NCBI GenBank assembly: GCA_916613615.1
Contig: OU744720.1
Location: 5,311,749-5,375,748 of the forward strand
Direction of reading: 5' to 3'
Source: Steromphala cineraria
Taxonomy: Eukaryota > Mollusca > Gastropoda > Trochida > Trochidae
Length of the DNA: 64,000 bases
Shown here: positions 46,131 to 57,555 of the stretch, piece by piece
Numbering within the stretch: position 1 is the stretch's first letter
How the letters are laid out: the number at the start of each line of letters is the position of its first letter
Translations under genes and position numbers: made by a program
The notes under the pieces: generated by a model
What the model saw: the letters and a program-made list of their open reading frames with translations, nothing else
Told to the model about the DNA's origin: nothing
Databases searched by the model: none

Positions 46131-47100
46131 CTCAATCAAACATTTGACTGAAAAGTAAACTTTTATTTTTGATATATCGTCCACGTTTGATAGAGAAACT
46201 ATTATCATTCAAACTTTTGGACATTATAGAGATTATCCTTGAGCGGGGATGCCATATTATATTTAGAAAATATGTGGCTGAAATGTTTTATTTTCCCGAG
46301 CGAGAACAAATCTTTATTGAAAGTAAAATCGAAAATTCCTGTTCATTTTAGATCTAAATAAAGTCGGCGCCAGAGAGGGTTGAATACAGTGACGTCAAGG
46401 TCGCGCTACACTGATTTAGTTGTTCTCAGACTAACCTAGCGCCAATTCGAAATCGTCAAATTGGGCTCCTTCTCGAGTGTTTAGTGTTACAATGTTTATT
46501 TTATTTATCATATTTTCTTTCAAATGATTTTAGTAAAAATTACTTACAAATGTTAGAAACTCACTTTGGTCACGTGGGTTCAACTATACTGTACAGTACC
46601 TTCATTGCATTCCAAAGGCTTGTCGAATCACATTGACACCAACAACATGAAACGCCAAAAAGAAAGAAATCGTACAAGATAAAACATTTTGTCAAACAAA
46701 TGTCAAAACTTGACCGGCATGTGGTTTTTATCTGAAAAGACAACAGGACCGATTTGTTCAGAGTGACAGCTGGTTTGCCTGGCCGACATAAGATCCTAAC
46801 ATGCAAAAGTCACATTTTTATGCTCAGACAATGAATTGCATAACGTGCGTAGGAGGTAACAGCACTGTCTTGTAACTTGTCGATTAGGTGTTTCCTGATG
46901 CTGTACTTGGTGTTTATTCCTTGTAATATTTGCCCTCAAAACAATGCTGATACGTTTGTTACGGTCGATAGACTGTCTGTCATATAAATCATTTTTTGGG
47001 GACCACGATGATTTATACATTTTCAGGCACTCAGGCAGTGGCTACCATCTTAAAAAAATTGGAGTGCCTTAGTTATTTGTAAAGGGTTAACATTCCATTT
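46131..47100. other. No recognisable gene
   Basis: Short ORFs only. GTGACGTCAAGGTCG near 46390 is another CRE-like palindrome in a locally GC-richer patch. Confidence 0.4.
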
Positions 47101-47136
47101 AGGCGCTGCAAGTATCGTTCGTGCGATCTTCACCTT

Positions 47137-47240
47137 TCACTTCCGAGAAATGCCAAATTGCACCGTGTCAAATATTTCAACCGTGTCATCACTTGACACT
47201 GATCCCAGTTCCTGGGAGCTGCACTGTGTTCCATCAACGA
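47137..47240 (-). CDS. Candidate terminal coding exon, unknown protein
   Basis: On the minus strand an acceptor-like ATATATCTTTAG ends at 47241. The following 104 nt are open in one frame (two leading bases, then VDGTQCSSQELGSVSSDDTV and EIFDTVQFGISRK) and close with TGA at 47139-47137. GC content and the Ser/Asp/Glu-rich composition stand out from the AT-rich surroundings. I do not recognise the protein and see no partner exon upstream. It could be a last exon or chance. Confidence 0.25.
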
Positions 47241-47664
47241 CTAAAGATATATTTTTTATTATGGATATATAAATATTACCTTGGTTTATTCTCTTTATAC
47301 CTCTTTAATTTGCAGTCACCCAAGCAGTAGAATCTTTTGCCTTTTTATCGATATCTTGCTAAGGTTTATGTAATAGATATACCCACACTTCCCGAGGTGT
47401 ATCGCTCAATATACCTCCTGTTTGAATCGTAGGTCTCCGATGCGTAGTTGATTTGTAATTTTCAATAGCTGTATGATACAAAAATGAATCATGTGTGATA
47501 TAATCATTTGTCCATTGTCCATTGATCACTATGAATTTTATTGTATACTCATGAAAGGTCGATATTATGAATGCAATTATAATATTCAGTTATCAGCTTC
47601 TGCTAAATACGTCGATATCAGTGAGATGCCAGAATAAACCGAGTTGCAATGCGAGAGAAGAGTA

Positions 47665-47870
47665 CAGGAGTACCGTATTTCCTGTATTTCCTCTATCAAG
47701 CACAGGGTCTCCAATAAGCGCAGGGCCTCAAATAAGCAACGGGTTCCTACCATTGAATCATGTCCCTTAGTCATTTTAAAAACAAGTATTCAATTTTCTA
47801 TGAAAGAAATAAGCGCCGGCTCCAATAATCGCCGGCTCTCTTATAAGCGGGAGGATAAATTTGTGCTGAA
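47665..47870 (+). repeat. AATAAGCGC-module block (possible transposon end)
   Basis: After ACCGTATTTCCTGTATTTCC come modules AATAAGCGCAGGGCCTCA and AATAAGCAACGGGTTCC; then near 47810 come AATAAGCGCCGGCTCC, AATAATCGCCGGCTCTC and TTATAAGCGGGAGG. The tandem-module design recalls the terminal repeats at 15709 and 24894, but no inverted partner was found. Confidence 0.4.
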
Positions 47871-48879
47871 AAACCCAGAGGCTTATAGGAGTAAATTCGG
47901 TATGATGCAGCTGTCAAATACGACATTTCAACACTTATCAGGGACATAAATATACGTCACATGATTAGTTCCATCCGAGATAAGGTAAATATTGGTCAAA
48001 TGACTGTTCAGACAGATAAGCAGCTTCTGTGAGGGTAATCGGGTGTGAAGCAGCCAGACAACCAGTCTCGTAAATGAAGATTGCTGGAAATAGAACTGAC
48101 CGAAAACTGATGGAGCTGGTCCCCATACAGCCGTTATCAATTGACTGAAATGATAACTCCTAACAAAGCTTAAATGCTTGACCACACCTTGCTCTGAGCT
48201 CACCCTAAGTAAACAGAGGATGTTACCGCAATGACTATGTATAGGGATTCATTTACCTGACACAAAATGTATAGAGATAAATATTTGAATTTCAATGCTT
48301 ATTAATAAATGATATACCCCCTTAGCATGTTTACAAGAACATGATCTCTATACCCAATTGTGTCTACAGTTTCTTTGGTAATATAAATCTAACCCGCTGA
48401 AACATTAACACACTTAAACACGTTTAACACACTAAACTTGAGCCTTCCGGATGTTTATCGACATTTAAAGAACTCGAAATTCATTGTGACAAAACATGAC
48501 GTGAGACAAACAATCTGGGTGAAGATAAAACAATGTTACCGTGCAGTTCATGCAGTACATGCAGTACAAACAACATCTCTCTGTGTTCTTTCCCCTTCCA
48601 CATTATAGCCTTAATCAGTTTATTCACTGGAGGGGAAACTGTCATCTCTGATAAAACTTCTAGGCTAACTGTAGAATCGACAGCTGCACTAATGTTTGAA
48701 TAAATCTATTTGATGTAACAGGCACTCTGAAATGATACCACAAAAACCGACGTCAATAACGGTAAAGATAAAAAAAATGTTTTCCCATTCAGATTAGCTC
48801 ATGTTTGTGATACACAAAAGTTGATTAAATCTGATAATTATTAAATGCATAAAAGGTACTTTCCGTGTGTTTGCATGAT
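47871..48879. other. No recognisable gene
   Basis: Short ORFs only; GTGCAGTTCATGCAGTACATGCAGTAC near 48541 is a small local repeat. Confidence 0.45.
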
Positions 48880-50085
48880 GCATGGTTGAATAAGTCAATC
48901 ACAATAAACAATATTTGGACGACTGTGATATCACACACAAAATATTGTCACAAGTGCATGTGTGATGATATCATTCAAATGTATTTTCTCTTATGCAATA
49001 ATGCCGAAAGAATTTCAGAAGGGTCAGATCATAGAAATTAATGACATCTAAAAATAAACCGTTTTTGAGGTGGACTTGTATGTTTTTCACGTTCATTGAT
49101 TCAGATCGATCCTAATTGATTTTGTTATTCTAGACAACATTTCAAGAACGGGTGCAAATCCCCAACGTCTTCACAATTTGATAAATGATTTTAGCTGAAG
49201 GTTACACAAAGTCAGAGTGTCTCGAACATTACTGCTTTTTATAGAAATAAATGAAAGTTGGCAGTCTCAAGATCAATATTTGTCAAAAGTATTTTTGTTC
49301 TTTATCAAAAGCGACATTAAGATGACTTGTCATATATTATTTATAGAATTATGTTTTAACCCATTCTTGTTCTTGGGATCTATTGGACAGGGTAATTGCT
49401 ATCGATTTCCTTATCCCTGTCAAGAAGTCTCCCTCTTCATCACACTTAACACACATCAATCTTTACCATTCCATGGCGTCTAGCGGAGTTGTACAAAAAA
49501 AAGCTTCTTCGTAACTGTAGTGACTTGAGTTTCAATATATTTTAATGTGACATATTTTACCATTTAGCTGCAGTCGAATACTAATGTGCTTCTTTACCTT
49601 ACAAATTGATCATGCGTTTATGAATTTCGGTTGCATTCACCTCTTGTCTTTAGAAAAACCTAATACTGCAAAGTGTTCAGTTTTGTAATAATCTTTATTG
49701 GATAAATATCTTCATCAGACTAAAAGTCATATTGATATGATCACTGCAGCTGGTTAGTGTTAAGCTTTCAAACCAGGGGAACAGATCGTGTATCGCAATA
49801 GTGACTTTACTGGCACTGGCGTTTTGAGTATACTGGTACCCATTTATATAAACGTTTTGACTCTCGTTGCTAGTGTTTTCTTTCACTAAGAAAGTTTAGA
49901 ATCTATGGCTGTATCCTGATTGATATTCATATGCAATATTATTGTTTCTTTACAAGTACATTCACGTTTTTGAGGACTATAGAACCAATTTCAATTTCAA
50001 TTACCTCAAAATATCTTTTTAGTCCTGCTAAAAGTCAAAACTGCCTTTAACACGTTTTGTCAGGCGACCGTGTGAATATGTTATT
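48880..50085 (+). repeat. Diverged 1.2-kb duplication, copy 1
   Basis: Ordered matches to 60890-62090 include GGACGACTGTGATAT, GCTGAAGGTT followed by GTCAGAGTGTC, GGTAATTGCTATCGATTTCC, CTTTACCATTCCATGGCGTC, TTTCAATTACC, and CTTTAACACGTTTTGTCAGGCGACCGTGTGA. Divergence and indels are substantial. No coding region is shared. Confidence 0.65.
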
Positions 50086-50089
50086 TGTG

Positions 50090-50900
50090 GTTTTACAAAT
50101 TTTAACACGTTCTTTAAAATAATGATAAATTTAGTAATAAATCAACTCTAATTTAATAATTGATTAAATAAGGTTATTCGTAAGGAAAAAGTCGGAAAAA
50201 ATTATTTTCGGTATTGACTTGTTCACATAACTGTGAACGTGTATGTTTAAATGAAAATTTGTTACAATGGAAAGTTACAGTACTTGTCAGTTATATGAAG
50301 CAATACATTGTTGGGCATTCGCAAAAGAATATGAAATAAAATTGATTTATGACCGTGTTTGGTAAATAAATGAGGCATGACCTTTAATGTCCTTGTACTA
50401 TCTGTAGAAAGAAATTGTTATATGGCAGTGACATGCACTTGTCACTAAGTTCTGTATGCTTCTAAACATATATTGTCCTAATTGTTTTCCTGTAAACGTT
50501 GAAAGTAGAAAGTTAAAAGTTGTCATTTCAGCCGATACAACCATTGCACATTTTAAACCCTTGAAACAACAACATAACAAGTCTGAGGAAGACAGCAATA
50601 TTATATTGAATGTCAATATGAAGATGTTTTAAGGATTAATATGGATTGTGATATGGATTCACTTCATTCAATCGATTTGAGGACTACCCTTGTTATATGT
50701 TAGGGGTTTGACAATCATTAACGTTATTGGCACATATGCCATAATTCATTGGATCTTAACCAGATTCTATCTGCCAACATCTTCAAGTACTATTTTGTGA
50801 CGTTATAAAATGTTGAAGGTCACTACTGATGTCACTATAGACAATTGACAATAGTCAGTCTGATTAAAATCGACCGTGCTCCGAGGAATAAAATATAAAA
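50090..50900. other. No recognisable gene
   Basis: AT-rich; nothing recognised. Confidence 0.5.
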
Positions 50901-50906
50901 AAGATT

Positions 50907-51004
50907 GTCTCTATCGGGGCTCGAACCATTCGGGATATCCTCTCCGTCTCGGTCTGAATGCACCCACTTCTATCGCGTGTTGCTATAACCAGTTTAGCGC
51001 AGAC
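50907..51004 (-). other. tRNA-like SINE head (candidate)
   Basis: The minus strand reads GCGCTAAACTGGTTATAGC, resembling an A box/D arm, and 60 nt later ATGGTTCGAGCCCCG, containing the B-box GGTTCGA. GTCT and AGAC close the ends. At 98 nt, with no clean anticodon or T stem, it is not a good tRNA gene. A tRNA-derived SINE or pseudogene fits better. Confidence 0.4.
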
Positions 51005-51009
51005 AAACC

Positions 51010-53095
51010 CAGTCGTAAGCTATCCAGAAGTTTAATTTCACTTATTGTTAACAATGTTACCATTTACAAGGGATGGTACGTATGGATGTACTGAGTTTTA
51101 CTAAATTTTTCACTGGAATTGTGTTGACAGGAGTCAGCAACTTAAGAAGGTTGGAAGCTTTCGTAAGCTCATGTAATTCCATAGATATCAAATAGCAAAT
51201 CAACAAGATGTTGAAGATGTCATTGGTACTTTTTTGCACAACATCCATATGAAATCTAAACTTTTGAGTTGTGCCTATCCTAATGTACCAATGTGTACTG
51301 TGACAAATCTTTACCTTTACGATGACCTCCATCTTCTTATATCTGCGGTTCCACAGTTTGATAAATTTGAGCGTTTCTATTTCAAAGCCGCCAAATTGTG
51401 TGTTCCTAAAAATAATCATGAGAATGCATCATATATGCATTGTGATATTTATTAACAAGAACAGCGATTGTCAAAAAAAAAATATCACGATTTGTAATCA
51501 CTTGTGGAAATGCTGTTTTGGGCAATGACATCATAGCTATTCTATAGATTCTTGACCAGTAATGATTCTGATGACGCGAAAGCTGCTCAACGTTCTCTTC
51601 AACTCTTGAAGAGCTATTTATTCAAAAGCTCGATGAAGTCATCTTCTCATCATCTTTTGATGTAATATTCATACTGGATTGTGATAACAATTGATTATGA
51701 GTTTGATTTAATTAATTGCAGTCGACAGTATTCAAATGTCTTTAAATCAGACATTGTGAAGGTGTAAGTTTACTTCGTACGATTTACGGTTTCACTATCA
51801 AATAAAAAGATAAAAACAGTTGTTGATGCAATATTGTGCAAGTTTCGTATTTTTCTGATGAAATTAACTTTATCTTCAATGAACTAGATATAATGAACTG
51901 GCACAAACTAATAACTGGAGCTTATCCTTGTTTATAATCTTTTTCAATTTTTTCACACTTTTTACAAACGTTACCAAATGTTTTTGTATGAAGAAATTAA
52001 CGATTATCATAAAGTTTTAAAAATGAACCTCTGATAAAACATTATTTGCAATAATTGATGATAAGGATGTTAGAGTCTATTCTTAATGGCAATGATAACT
52101 GTATTCCAGCTACAAGATTTTTTTACTTCTGAACGTCATCAAATATGAAATTAAAACTATATCATTGTCAATACGCATTGATTCTAATTGAGTTCATAGC
52201 CTTATCTTCATGCACATAATCAAATTGTGTAAAAATGTGGCGCCAAATTTCTGCTGACAATTCAAATGTATCAAATTGATAAGCTTTGCAATTATAACAT
52301 TCAATATTTTGGCTGTGATAAAAACAACAGATCAAAGACACAATATCAAATAAATATTTATAAATGATTCCCACTTGATTTGTGGGTAAATTCGTGTAGG
52401 CTAATTGTTACTTTTTGCCCTATCATTCGTTATAAAATAATCTTGTTTTTATATTCTATTAAATCTCTGTTCATGATTTTCTCCTTCATATGGGAACTTG
52501 ATTTCATCAAGTTTATATAACTGTGTGTATTTGCGCCAAACAAAATAAAGGGTTTACAGAATTCTACAAGTTTAGATGATATTGGCTCATCTATTGCTGA
52601 AAGTCCTTCATTTATATGATAATTTCAAATCACTTGTACTGTATTTAAAATAATAAATTAATCTTTGCGTTGGAAACGATTCAGTCAATGACGACAAAAA
52701 CCCATTTTATCTGATTTTAAGTGAACATTTAATGATAAGATGGCCGGAAAATAATCAACAAAATATATAATTTAGTCTATATTTCATTTCGACTATTGGT
52801 GACCATGCACAGGAACTTGAACTTTATTTTATAACAGAATGGCATGATAACCACAAATAAAATAAATAAATATAAATGGCAGACATAAAGTCATTGATTC
52901 CGCATTATCTTTAGTGCGTTAGGTTCTGGAAATTCCCTTCTCTCAGAGGACTACACCTCAAGGCAATATTCACTTTCTCACCCTATTCAAATATGCCATG
53001 CTTCAGGATAATTTGAATGACAAGTGTTCACATACAGGCTTTATTGACTTACATGTATAATATTGATGTTTCATCATGTTATCCTGATTAAGTAA
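51010..53095. other. No recognisable gene
   Basis: AT-rich with ORFs up to 120 codons (51057-51419 minus, non-ATG start) that show no domain and overlap plus-strand ORFs. Nothing is called. Confidence 0.45.
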
Positions 53096-53096
53096 T

Positions 53097-53223
53097 AGTT
53101 AGACCGTGAGGGCCTGTTGTCTAATCGTTTAAATGGTTAGTTAGACCACGAGCGCGTAGCGCGAGTGGTCTAACTAATATAACCATTTAAACGATTAGAC
53201 AACAAGGCCCAAATGGTCTAACT
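53097..53223. mobile_element. 127-bp near-perfect hairpin
   Basis: AGTTAGACC at 53097 and GGTCTAACT at 53223 bound arms that include GTTGTCTAATCGTTTAAATG and GTTAGTTAGACCACGAGCGCG, each with its inverse on the right. The central CGCGTAGCGCG is itself palindromic. It looks like a palindromic MITE; no TSD is obvious. Confidence 0.75.
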
Positions 53224-54500
53224 TACTTAGATCATGACCACAAACGTAATTTATTAAACGCTGTCTTAAATCAAAAGATGATATCATTTTTGTTGAAATG
53301 ATTGCGAACTCTTTGACGGCGACCGTGTCACACAAGTAATTTACATCAAAACAAAACCATAGAGCTCGTGAAATTCGCGTTAGGTCGCATCCTCACGAGA
53401 TGCACGTGCATCTTCACTTTCGACATGCGCATGCTGTGAATTTGTCATTTGGGCAAGGGAAATGGAAGGGGTCGGACATTTATTGACAGCTCTCAACCTT
53501 ACGCATGTGGAACCTTAGAAAAGAAGTTTTGCTTGTGAATATGGTGAGTATAAAAACGATAAACAAGTAATTAATACAATCCGTTTCACGAAACAATAGT
53601 CTATTCAGTTGAGATACTATTTGAAGGCCATATAAGAATATGGTAAGTGGCGACGTGCCGGACACCCAATTTCGCCGCTGCTTGAATAAGAACCGTTCAT
53701 ACTGTTCACCATTGTAACCTCGCTGTAAACATGGTAAAAGCTGTGTTTGAAATGTTGTCATTCTATAACTGAATCAGGATATGAAAGTATACAGTCCTGA
53801 TATCATTTACAGGTATCGGGAAAGCAACATGCAGTCATCTCAATGCTACTACACGAATAGCTGAAAATACGGATGACGGGTGCCGAAATTCGACTGTGAA
53901 GATCCATCGAAATGCATTTAAAGGGATATCTTTTGAAATACAGCTGTACATGCTTTTCTGCGTAATGAGCCGAAAGGCTGCTTAATCTGTAAAATCAGTT
54001 ATATAGTAAAATGCATATTTTATTTTTGTAATGTTGTTTCTAATGAGGGTGTTTTGATCACGACATTGTCTTGCTCATAAAAAGTAGTTCCGTCCGTGGT
54101 ATAACTGAAATTGGCGTTAGTTATGCCATGGTTCACAACAAAGGAGCCATGGTCTAATTGTATCTTAAATGATTGTGTTTATTTACCGTAAAGTACGAAG
54201 AAAATGAAAAACAATAAATTACCATGGCAATGTCCTGCACCGTTATGAGATATTTTGTACTAATTATTAGAACATTTAATAGCCGTAAAAGTGATGTGGG
54301 AATCTTGAAAAAAGTGATGATCATCAAAATATTCCATTGTCTGTGTAATCTGCCAATGTAGACTAAACAAACTTGACTGAGGGTACAAAAGTTCAAAGGA
54401 AAACTGCAGAAGGGTTTATATAAGAAATGTAGCTTGTCTCCCAATCGGGCTGTGTGTACCCTCTTACTGAATGAGTAACCCAAATAGAATAGTAAAAGGG
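53224..54500. other. No recognisable gene
   Basis: 53300-53480 is locally GC/CpG-richer (GAGATGCACGTGCATCTTC contains the palindrome GATGCACGTGCATC) and might be regulatory. No coding pattern is seen. Confidence 0.4.
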
Positions 54501-54544
54501 TTGTGGTGACCTTCAAAATAAGGTCAATGTAATAACAAGCATCC

Positions 54545-54770
54545 TTCAGTGTTGGCTGTCACCAAGTTTGGAGATATTGAGTGCAACGTTTCATCTTAAC
54601 CCCTTAAATAGTGACTGCGATTCTCCCATTGTAAAATGTGATTAAACTAAAAAACGTTCAGTGCAACGAATCATTAGATATCGCGAAAAATCCTGACGTG
54701 CTAACCTATGACGGGCGCCGTGAATAAAATGTCCCCGACTCAGCGTTGCGGAGGTAGCTATAGGCAATGA
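54545..54770 (+). repeat. Dispersed repeat with GACGGGCGCCG, copy 2
   Basis: GTCACCAAGTTTGGAGATAT, TGAGTGCAACG, ATATCGCG, GACGGGCGCCGTGAATAAAA, TGTCCCCGACTC and GCGTTGCGGAGG follow the order of 38240-38430, interrupted by about 60 nt of unrelated sequence. Confidence 0.55.
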
Positions 54771-54779
54771 AGCAGGGCC

Positions 54780-56395
54780 CGTTGCCTGATCATTTTTGAA
54801 AAAAATATGTATCCCTGTGTTAATTTGTTGTAGTTTAAATCTAAAGTTTCCTCATATATCCTATTACGATTGCTTTCCAAAAGTTTGTTTGATTACTTTC
54901 GAACTGTTCGAATGTTATACTGTATTCGCATGACTGTGACTCATTCAATCAATATTGTTCCCAAACTTATCATGTTCGGTGTAGATGAAGAACAATCATT
55001 TCCCCATCACATTCTTAAAGATGGTACTAATATTATTGGAGGAACGTATCTGGCAGGGATTTGTGCAACACTGGGTTAAAAATACACTTGTAATAACGTA
55101 GGATTTTCATAATGTAGACCAATATTGACAAAAGGTTTGCTGAAGATGTCTTTAATTGAAAGACATATTGCCAAAAGAACGCAATCTGAACCTAATGTCT
55201 CTCTTTGAGAACGCAAATATTTTACATGACATTCTACATATCTGTTTTCTATAAATCGATTGTAGAAATGACCAAAGTACAAAGTGAAAAAAAGTTTTAA
55301 CTATAAGATTAAGATATGTTGTTAAGAAATGGTGACCAATTTCAAAATGCTAAAATAGGAAGCATTTGAAATGTTTCATAGTTAAAGCAACGTTTGATAA
55401 GCAGGTCTACCGATATGTCACTAACAAAGGCATAACTATAAGATAACATGATCGTCTCGGAATCCCCAGTTGCACTTGCAATCTCAATAAGTATCACACA
55501 CTTTAATAAACTGACGACACTACTTACATATAGAGTCAAAATAAGTTAGAGTAAAATATTTGAGTGTTTGATTTCTTAATTATTATATATTTATTATCTC
55601 TATAATTATTATCGTTTGAAACGAAGGTCAAGACCTTTTCGTTTACTTTCACCATGATTCAGGGATACATTACATCTTTTAGAAAACAGATGTGTAAAAG
55701 GGTTGGGTCATAAGGCAGTACAAGTACACAGCTATGACACTATTTCTTTCTGAAATAAATACATGCTTAAACAATTTCATACACAACTACAAAACATGTT
55801 AGCAAACAGAGACATGTATATTGTCTACTTTACAGTTTTATTTGATTTATTTTTTTATAAAATACTTCTCAGTACGTAGATTTTATAAACATGCATAGTA
55901 GAACATCATTTCCTTAACGAGTTCTCTGTAATCTCTTTTGAGGGAATTAAAAGTTTAGATACTGATACACGTCGGAAAAGGGACTCATGGTTACATAAAT
56001 GCCAATTTAAGAGCAATTTCAGATTCAAGACACTAAAATACAATACAGGCAATACACATGAAGATAGCAAAAATAAACGTTTCTTTTGTCGTTGTTTTCG
56101 TTCACCGCCAATCGAACTTTCAAAGATTTCCCCCTAAAATCATTACTTCGACCATTTCCTCATACATTAAACCATTACGAAAACATCGAGTTTAATTGAT
56201 TACCAACTTATTAATTCTAGACAAATATCGTAAAATAGTTCATATCATTTTCAAGCATCGTTGCAGAATAGAGGGAACATCAATTTGCACACAAGATGTT
56301 TTTATGACATGAATTGGTAAAATAAAACTATTATGCTATTTTAGGCCATAATTATCGAAACATGGATTCCCTACAACATGAAATCATATTTTATT
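54780..56395. other. No recognisable gene
   Basis: AT-rich with short ORFs only. Confidence 0.5.
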
Positions 56396-56396
56396 T

Positions 56397-57110
56397 CGTA
56401 TGCCTTTTTAGCTCTGAAAGACCCGATGGGCTTATGGCATGGCATGGCGTCCGTCCATCCGTCCATCCGTCCGTCCATCCGTAAACGTTTCACATTTTCA
56501 TCTTCTTCTCCGAAACCAATGACTCTAGAGAGCTGAATTTTGATGTGCAGACTCCTTGGCAAATGGGGATTCTAAATTGTAGATTTTGTGACCCCATGAC
56601 CCCATATGGGGTCACAGGGGTCAAAACCTTAAAAACCTATTTTCATCTTCTTCTCCAGTTCCAAAAGGTCTAGAGAGCTGAAAAGTTGTGTGTAGACTCC
56701 TTGGCCTATGGGGATTCTAAATTGTAGATTTCGTGACCCCATGACCCAAAATGGGGTCACAGGGGTCAAAATCTTAAAAACCTATTTTCATCTTCTTCTC
56801 CAGTTCCAAAAGGTCAACAGAGCTGACAAGTTGTGTGTAGACTCTTTGGCCAAAGGGGATTCTAAATTGTAGATTTCGTGACCCCATGACCCCAAATGGG
56901 GTCACAGTGGTCAAAACCTTAAAAGCCTATTTTCATCTTCTTCTCCAGTTCCAGAATGTCTAGAGAGCTGAAAAGTTGTGTGTAGACTCCTTGGCAAATG
57001 GGGATTCTGAATTGTAGATTTCGTGACCCCATGACCCCATATGGGGTCACAGGGGTCAAAACATATTTTAATCAAAAGTCTGATGAGCTACAGAGCCCAT
57101 GGCTCTATTT
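56397..57110 (+). repeat. GTCC-rich minisatellite followed by four 145-bp tandem units
   Basis: A run of CCGTCCAT-type units at 56449-56481 is followed by tandem units starting TTTTCATCTTCTTCTCC near 56494, 56640, 56785 and 56930 (period about 145 bp). Each unit contains the inverted repeat GTGACCCCAT..ATGGGGTCAC. The flanks GACCCGATGGGCTTATGG (56422) and GAGCCCATGGCTC (57092) probably mark element edges. No coding region. Confidence 0.8.
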
Positions 57111-57114
57111 TTCT

Positions 57115-57555
57115 TAGACGTATTGGGAACCTCTTTTTTAAACTGAAGTTGATAACGATTTAAAAAATGGATATTTCCATAAGAAAATAAAACTTGACAA
57201 TGTTTATTAACCTTAAGGATCCTTAATACATTTTCTGGTAATTGCAAAAGGGATTGGATAAATTTAATATGTTTTGTAAAGCTCAAATCAACACAACATC
57301 AAATTTCAATGTTGTGTATCATTGCTATTTGAGAGGTTTGAGTTTTCAAAATGTCACAGTAATGAGCTTTATATTGAAATATTTTAACCAAAATGTAAAG
57401 GAAATTGACATATGGATTACAAAATTATAAAAAAACTTTGAATTTTTAAAAAGAAAGTACTCTAGTCAGCTCTATTTTCTTATGATATTTTGTTTTGTTT
57501 ACGCTGCTAATGACTGTCATTAAAATAGTCCAACCACACACACATATATATATAT
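57115..57555. other. No recognisable gene
   Basis: AT-rich; ends in a (TA)n run at 57544-57555 adjoining the fold-back. Confidence 0.5.

Noticed and set aside
49685..49725. Further hammerhead candidate (GTCTGATGAAGATAT on the minus strand)
   Set aside because: CTGATGA is present but no stem II closing onto GAAA was found.
50907..51004. Functional tRNA gene on the minus strand
   Set aside because: 98 nt, imperfect acceptor and T stems, no clean anticodon loop; listed only as a SINE-like head.
51057..51419. 120-codon minus-strand ORF overlapping plus-strand ORFs
   Set aside because: No domain, non-ATG start, overlapping frames on both strands.
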